From contig NZ_JAAKGT010000001.1 in assembly GCF_011043625.1 (NCBI RefSeq), positions 62,001 to 126,000 on the forward strand: a DNA stretch of 64,000 bases, given 5' to 3'. This DNA comes from Caulobacter sp. 602-2. Lineage in GTDB: Bacteria; Pseudomonadota; Alphaproteobacteria; Caulobacterales; Caulobacteraceae. A program made the position numbers and the translations under genes. Below, piece by piece: positions 63,069-64,000 of this stretch (its first letter is position 1; each line of letters starts with the position of its first letter). A model generated the notes under the pieces. The model did not search any database. It was not told the origin of the DNA and worked only from the letters and a program-made list of their open reading frames with translations.

Positions 63069-63863
63069 TCACGTGAGCGGGCGCTCCACGCAAGCATCAA
63101 GACGGTCGACCAGCGCTCGCCGGTGATTGCGCGAGAGCCGAAGGCGCGCGCCGTCGCTCATGCGCACCTCGGCGTCGCCGTTGGTCAGCGGCGACAGGGC
63201 CTCGACATGGGCCACCGCGACGAGCGTCCGGCGGTGGATGCGCACGAAACGGCCGGGATCCAGTTCGCGTTCGAGGGAGGCCAGGGTCCGGCGCACCAAC
63301 CGCAGGCCGTCCGGCGTGCGCAGGGCCTGGTAGTTGCCCTGGCTCTCGATCCATCGGACCTGGTCGAGGTCGATGACCGTGATCCGCCCGCGCTCGCGTT
63401 CGACCAGGCGGCGGACCGGGGATGCGGCCGGGGCCCTGGCCTGCGCCCGAGTCTGGGCCAGGTGGACGATGCCGAGAAAGACGGCCAGGCCGAACGCCAG
63501 CAGGGCGAGGTTGGCCGAGAGCTGGCTCACGACGTCGGCGGGCGTGGGCAGCCAGCGGCCCTGCAGCAGCCAGGCGGCCAGCAGGCACGAGACGACCACG
63601 AGGGCGGGCGCCAGCAGGACCACGCCCAGCGCCTGCTCGATCCATTTTCCCCGGCGGGCCAGCACCAGCAGGGCCGGCGCGCTGGCCGAGCCGAGCACGC
63701 CGGCGCCGAGCAGGCGAACGATCTCGGAGGTCCAGTCCGGCGGAAGGCCGCCGCGCAGGTTGCCGGGTTCTAGTGCGCAGACCAGGCCGAACCAATAGAG
63801 GAAGGCAAGGCCCGTCCAGCGGCGGACGGCGGCTGCATCGGGTGCGGAAGCGGAAGCGAGCAT
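63069..63863 (-). CDS. Membrane-bound LytTR transcription regulator
   Basis: 264 aa. Four hydrophobic segments in residues about 15-140 (LAFLYWFGLVCAL, LLGAGVLGSASAPALLVLA, VVLLAPALVVVSCLLAAWLL, LALLAFGLAVFLGIVHLA) and a C-terminal LytTR DNA-binding domain about 155-260 (ITVIDLDQVRWIESQGNYQ, RFVRIHRRTLVAVAHV). Membrane-anchored LytTR proteins of this type occur in Caulobacter and usually control an adjacent membrane or metabolic gene; the target here is unknown. Its stop lies 50 bases before sseA, so they may be co-transcribed. Confidence 0.88.
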   Translation of the reverse strand: MLASASAPDAAAVRRWTGLAFLYWFGLVCALEPGNLRGGLPPDWTSEIVRLLGAGVLGSASAPALLVLARRGKWIEQALGVVLLAPALVVVSCLLAAWLLQGRWLPTPADVVSQLSANLALLAFGLAVFLGIVHLAQTRAQARAPAASPVRRLVERERGRITVIDLDQVRWIESQGNYQALRTPDGLRLVRRTLASLERELDPGRFVRIHRRTLVAVAHVEALSPLTNGDAEVRMSDGARLRLSRNHRRALVDRLDACVERPLT

Positions 63864-64000
63864 GGCGGCATCTGACAGCGCCGCTCGGGCTGCGTCCAGC
63901 TGGCCCGGCCGCGAGTGACGAGGCGGGGCTGGGGCGGGACGGGCCGGTCTTGGCCGCGACCGCCGCCGTCTCCCAGTCTCGACGGACGGAGGAGGCTCGC
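63864..64000. other. Upstream region of the LytTR gene, cut by the right edge
   Basis: 137 GC-rich bases; nothing further can be recognised. Confidence 0.5.

Overview
GC-rich alphaproteobacterial chromosome, best matched by the Caulobacteraceae (Caulobacter-like). The evidence is a tad/cpa pilus locus with Caulobacter-type gene content and a CtrA-like box upstream of pilA, a LuxR/PAS regulator, exported glycosidases with an FCD-type sugar regulator, NasT/NasS nitrate control, very high third-position GC, and several families of intergenic palindromes. No tRNA, rRNA, IS element, phage gene or CRISPR array was seen.

Layout. 1-4.8 kb: archaic (Csu-type) chaperone-usher fimbria genes (chaperone cut by the left edge, usher, tip-like SCPU protein), with a small convergent SCPU protein. 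4.8-6.2 kb: a palindrome-rich intergenic region and a PAS/LuxR regulator. 6.2-17.3 kb: a compact leftward tad/cpa operon (pilA, cpaB, cpaC, short lipoprotein, tadG, two tadE-like genes, cpaE, cpaF, tadB, tadC, tadD, cpaA). 17.9-30.2 kb: one 12.3-kb gene for a 4096-residue autotransporter adhesin with about 48 AQSVGGGGG-type repeats. These three regions together form a surface-attachment island.

30.5-31.4 kb: a DedA membrane protein and a DUF2188-like protein. 31.6-41.3 kb: a galactose/arabinose locus (GH2 beta-galactosidase, mutarotase, FucP-like permease, GguC/AraD1-like FAH protein, FCD/GntR regulator, GH51 arabinofuranosidase). The sequence TCAGACAA recurs upstream of its genes. At three promoters it sits at or just after the -10 of a -35/N15/-10 promoter, so I infer one regulon under the local FCD regulator. 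Between beta-galactosidase and mutarotase lies a separate promoter with a LacI-type TAGCGCTA core and a roughly 86-nt transcript with anti-Shine-Dalgarno loops and a perfect terminator: a candidate sugar-controlled sRNA.

41.4-45.9 kb: class A PBP, modB, modA (no modC seen) and a divergent ModE-like regulator with a clear palindromic operator. 46.1-55.6 kb: nitrate assimilation (nasT, nasS, an ANTAR-type leader, narK-type transporter, nirB, nirD, nasA, SUMT/cobA). Molybdate supply, siroheme synthesis and the molybdenum- and siroheme-dependent enzymes are therefore close together.

55.6-63.9 kb: opgH, metC-like PLP enzyme, a secreted protein of unknown function, then a radical SAM/SPASM enzyme preceded by two small paralogous, cysteine-free GDL-motif peptides (57 and 59 aa; the 57-aa one is easily missed). 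This is the best candidate in the window for a little-described system, a putative RiPP-like peptide/maturase pair. It is followed by sseA (mercaptopyruvate sulfurtransferase) and a membrane-bound LytTR regulator.
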